Positions 6,272 to 7,002 of a stretch of DNA of 7,002 bases are shown here, piece after piece (the first letter of the stretch is position 1; each line of letters opens with the position of its first letter). A program made the position numbers and the translations under genes. This DNA is from Prevotellaceae bacterium (GTDB lineage: Bacteria > Bacteroidota > Bacteroidia > Bacteroidales > UBA932), in contig JAITMY010000189.1 in assembly GCA_031290755.1 (NCBI GenBank), positions 1-7,002 on the forward strand, read 5' to 3'. The notes below the pieces were generated by a model that worked only from the letters and a program-made list of their open reading frames with translations, was not told the DNA's origin and did not search any database.

Positions 6272-7002
6272 ATGGAGTTTCGTATTGAAAAAGACACGAT
6301 GGGTGAGGTAAAGGTTCCCGCAGACAAGTACTGGGGAGCCCAAACCGAGCGTTCGCGTAATAATTTCAAAATAGGGCCGGCGGCCTCCATGCCTAAGGAA
6401 ATCATTGAGGCGTTTGCCTACCTCAAAAAGGCTGCTGCTTACGCCAACTGCGACCTTGGCGTGCTGCCTGCCGAAAAAAGGGACTTAATTGCTAAGGTGT
6501 GCGACGAAATTCTTGCGAATAAGTTGGACGACCAGTTTCCACTTGTAATTTGGCAGACCGGTTCGGGTACGCAAAGCAACATGAACGTGAACGAGGTTGT
6601 TTCCAACCGCGCCCACGTGCTGAACGGCGGCAAGCTGGGAGAGGGCAAGTCGGCCATACATCCTAACGATGATGTAAATAAGTCGCAGTCAAGCAACGAT
6701 ACGTACCCTACAGCAATGCACGTTGCAGCCTATAAGATGGTGGTAGGCACTACCATTCCGGGGGTTGAAAAGTTGCGCGACACGCTGCAAAAGAAGAGCG
6801 AGGCGCTTATGAGCGTGGTAAAAATCGGGCGTACCCACCTTATGGATGCAACGCCGCTTACCTTGGGGCAGGAGTTATCGGGCTACGTGGCGCAGCTTGA
6901 CCACGCGCTACGCGCCATAAAAAATACGCTGGCGCACCTTGGCGAAATCGCCTTGGGGGGCACCGCCGTAGGCACCGGCTTGAATACCCCTAAAGGCTAC
7001 GA
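6272..7002 (+). CDS. fumC: Class II fumarate hydratase, N-terminal half (cut by window end)
   Basis: The 243 residues in view belong to the homotetrameric, iron-independent fumarase that interconverts fumarate and L-malate in the TCA cycle or its reductive branch in the cytoplasm. Motifs match E. coli FumC nearly residue for residue: WGAQTERS (21-28), TGSGTQSNMNVNEV (96-109) with Ser98 and Thr100, HPNDDVNKSQSSNDTYPTAMH (130-150) with Ser140, Ser141 and Asn142, and GRTHLMDATPLTLGQE (186 onward) with the Thr188-His189 pair, equivalent to E. coli Thr187-His188. Aspartase is less likely, since the GSGTQSNMN and GRTHLMDA blocks read as fumarase. The GSSxMPxKxN signature and catalytic Ser loop lie beyond the window; a full protein of about 460-470 residues is expected. 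The ATG at 6272 gives the same N-terminal length as E. coli FumC up to residue 100. A short AGG (6265-6267) precedes it. Confidence 0.96.
   Translation, partial: MEFRIEKDTMGEVKVPADKYWGAQTERSRNNFKIGPAASMPKEIIEAFAYLKKAAAYANCDLGVLPAEKRDLIAKVCDEILANKLDDQFPLVIWQTGSGTQSNMNVNEVVSNRAHVLNGGKLGEGKSAIHPNDDVNKSQSSNDTYPTAMHVAAYKMVVGTTIPGVEKLRDTLQKKSEALMSVVKIGRTHLMDATPLTLGQELSGYVAQLDHALRAIKNTLAHLGEIALGGTAVGTGLNTPKGY

Overview
The window looks like a chromosomal segment from a member of the Bacteroidota. The reasons are promoters of the TTG-N18/19-TAnnTTTG type (spacing 18-19 bases), almost no use of Shine-Dalgarno sequences, and a TPR / PD40-propeller / carboxypeptidase-regulatory-like / OmpA protein of a design typical of that phylum. 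A more precise placement (for example Bacteroidales) is only a guess. All genes read on the + strand, and no mobile element, CRISPR array, tRNA or rRNA was seen.

Layout: (1) 1-159 is the C-terminal tail of a gene that begins outside the window and reads like the end of a GT4-type glycosyltransferase. (2) 181-3669 encodes a 1162-residue protein with a signal peptide and a C-terminal Phe, predicted to be a large outer-membrane beta-barrel of an uncharacterised Bacteroidota family. (3) 3670-3799 is an AT-rich intergenic stretch carrying a clear promoter. (4) 3800-5884 encodes a 694-residue envelope protein with TPRs, five PD40-type blades, a CarbopepD_reg-like domain and a peptidoglycan-binding OmpA C-terminal domain. 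This is the architecture of PorE of the type IX secretion system, but it is shared by many paralogues. (5) 5885-5950 holds a second very clear promoter. (6) 5951-6256 encodes a 101-residue Dabb-domain protein. (7) 6272-7002 is the first half of class II fumarase (fumC), cut by the window end.

How the genes relate: the outer-membrane protein and the OmpA-family protein are both cell-envelope proteins, but each has its own promoter, so a functional link is only suggested by adjacency. The Dabb gene and fumC are 15 bases apart with no convincing promoter between them and probably share a transcript. Base composition changes sharply near 3670: the glycosyltransferase tail and the outer-membrane gene are very GC-rich, while everything downstream is moderate. 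I see no clear undescribed defence or mobile system. The most interesting items are the uncharacterised outer-membrane protein (duplicated beta-module, EF-hand-like loop), the composition step, and the set of matching promoters.
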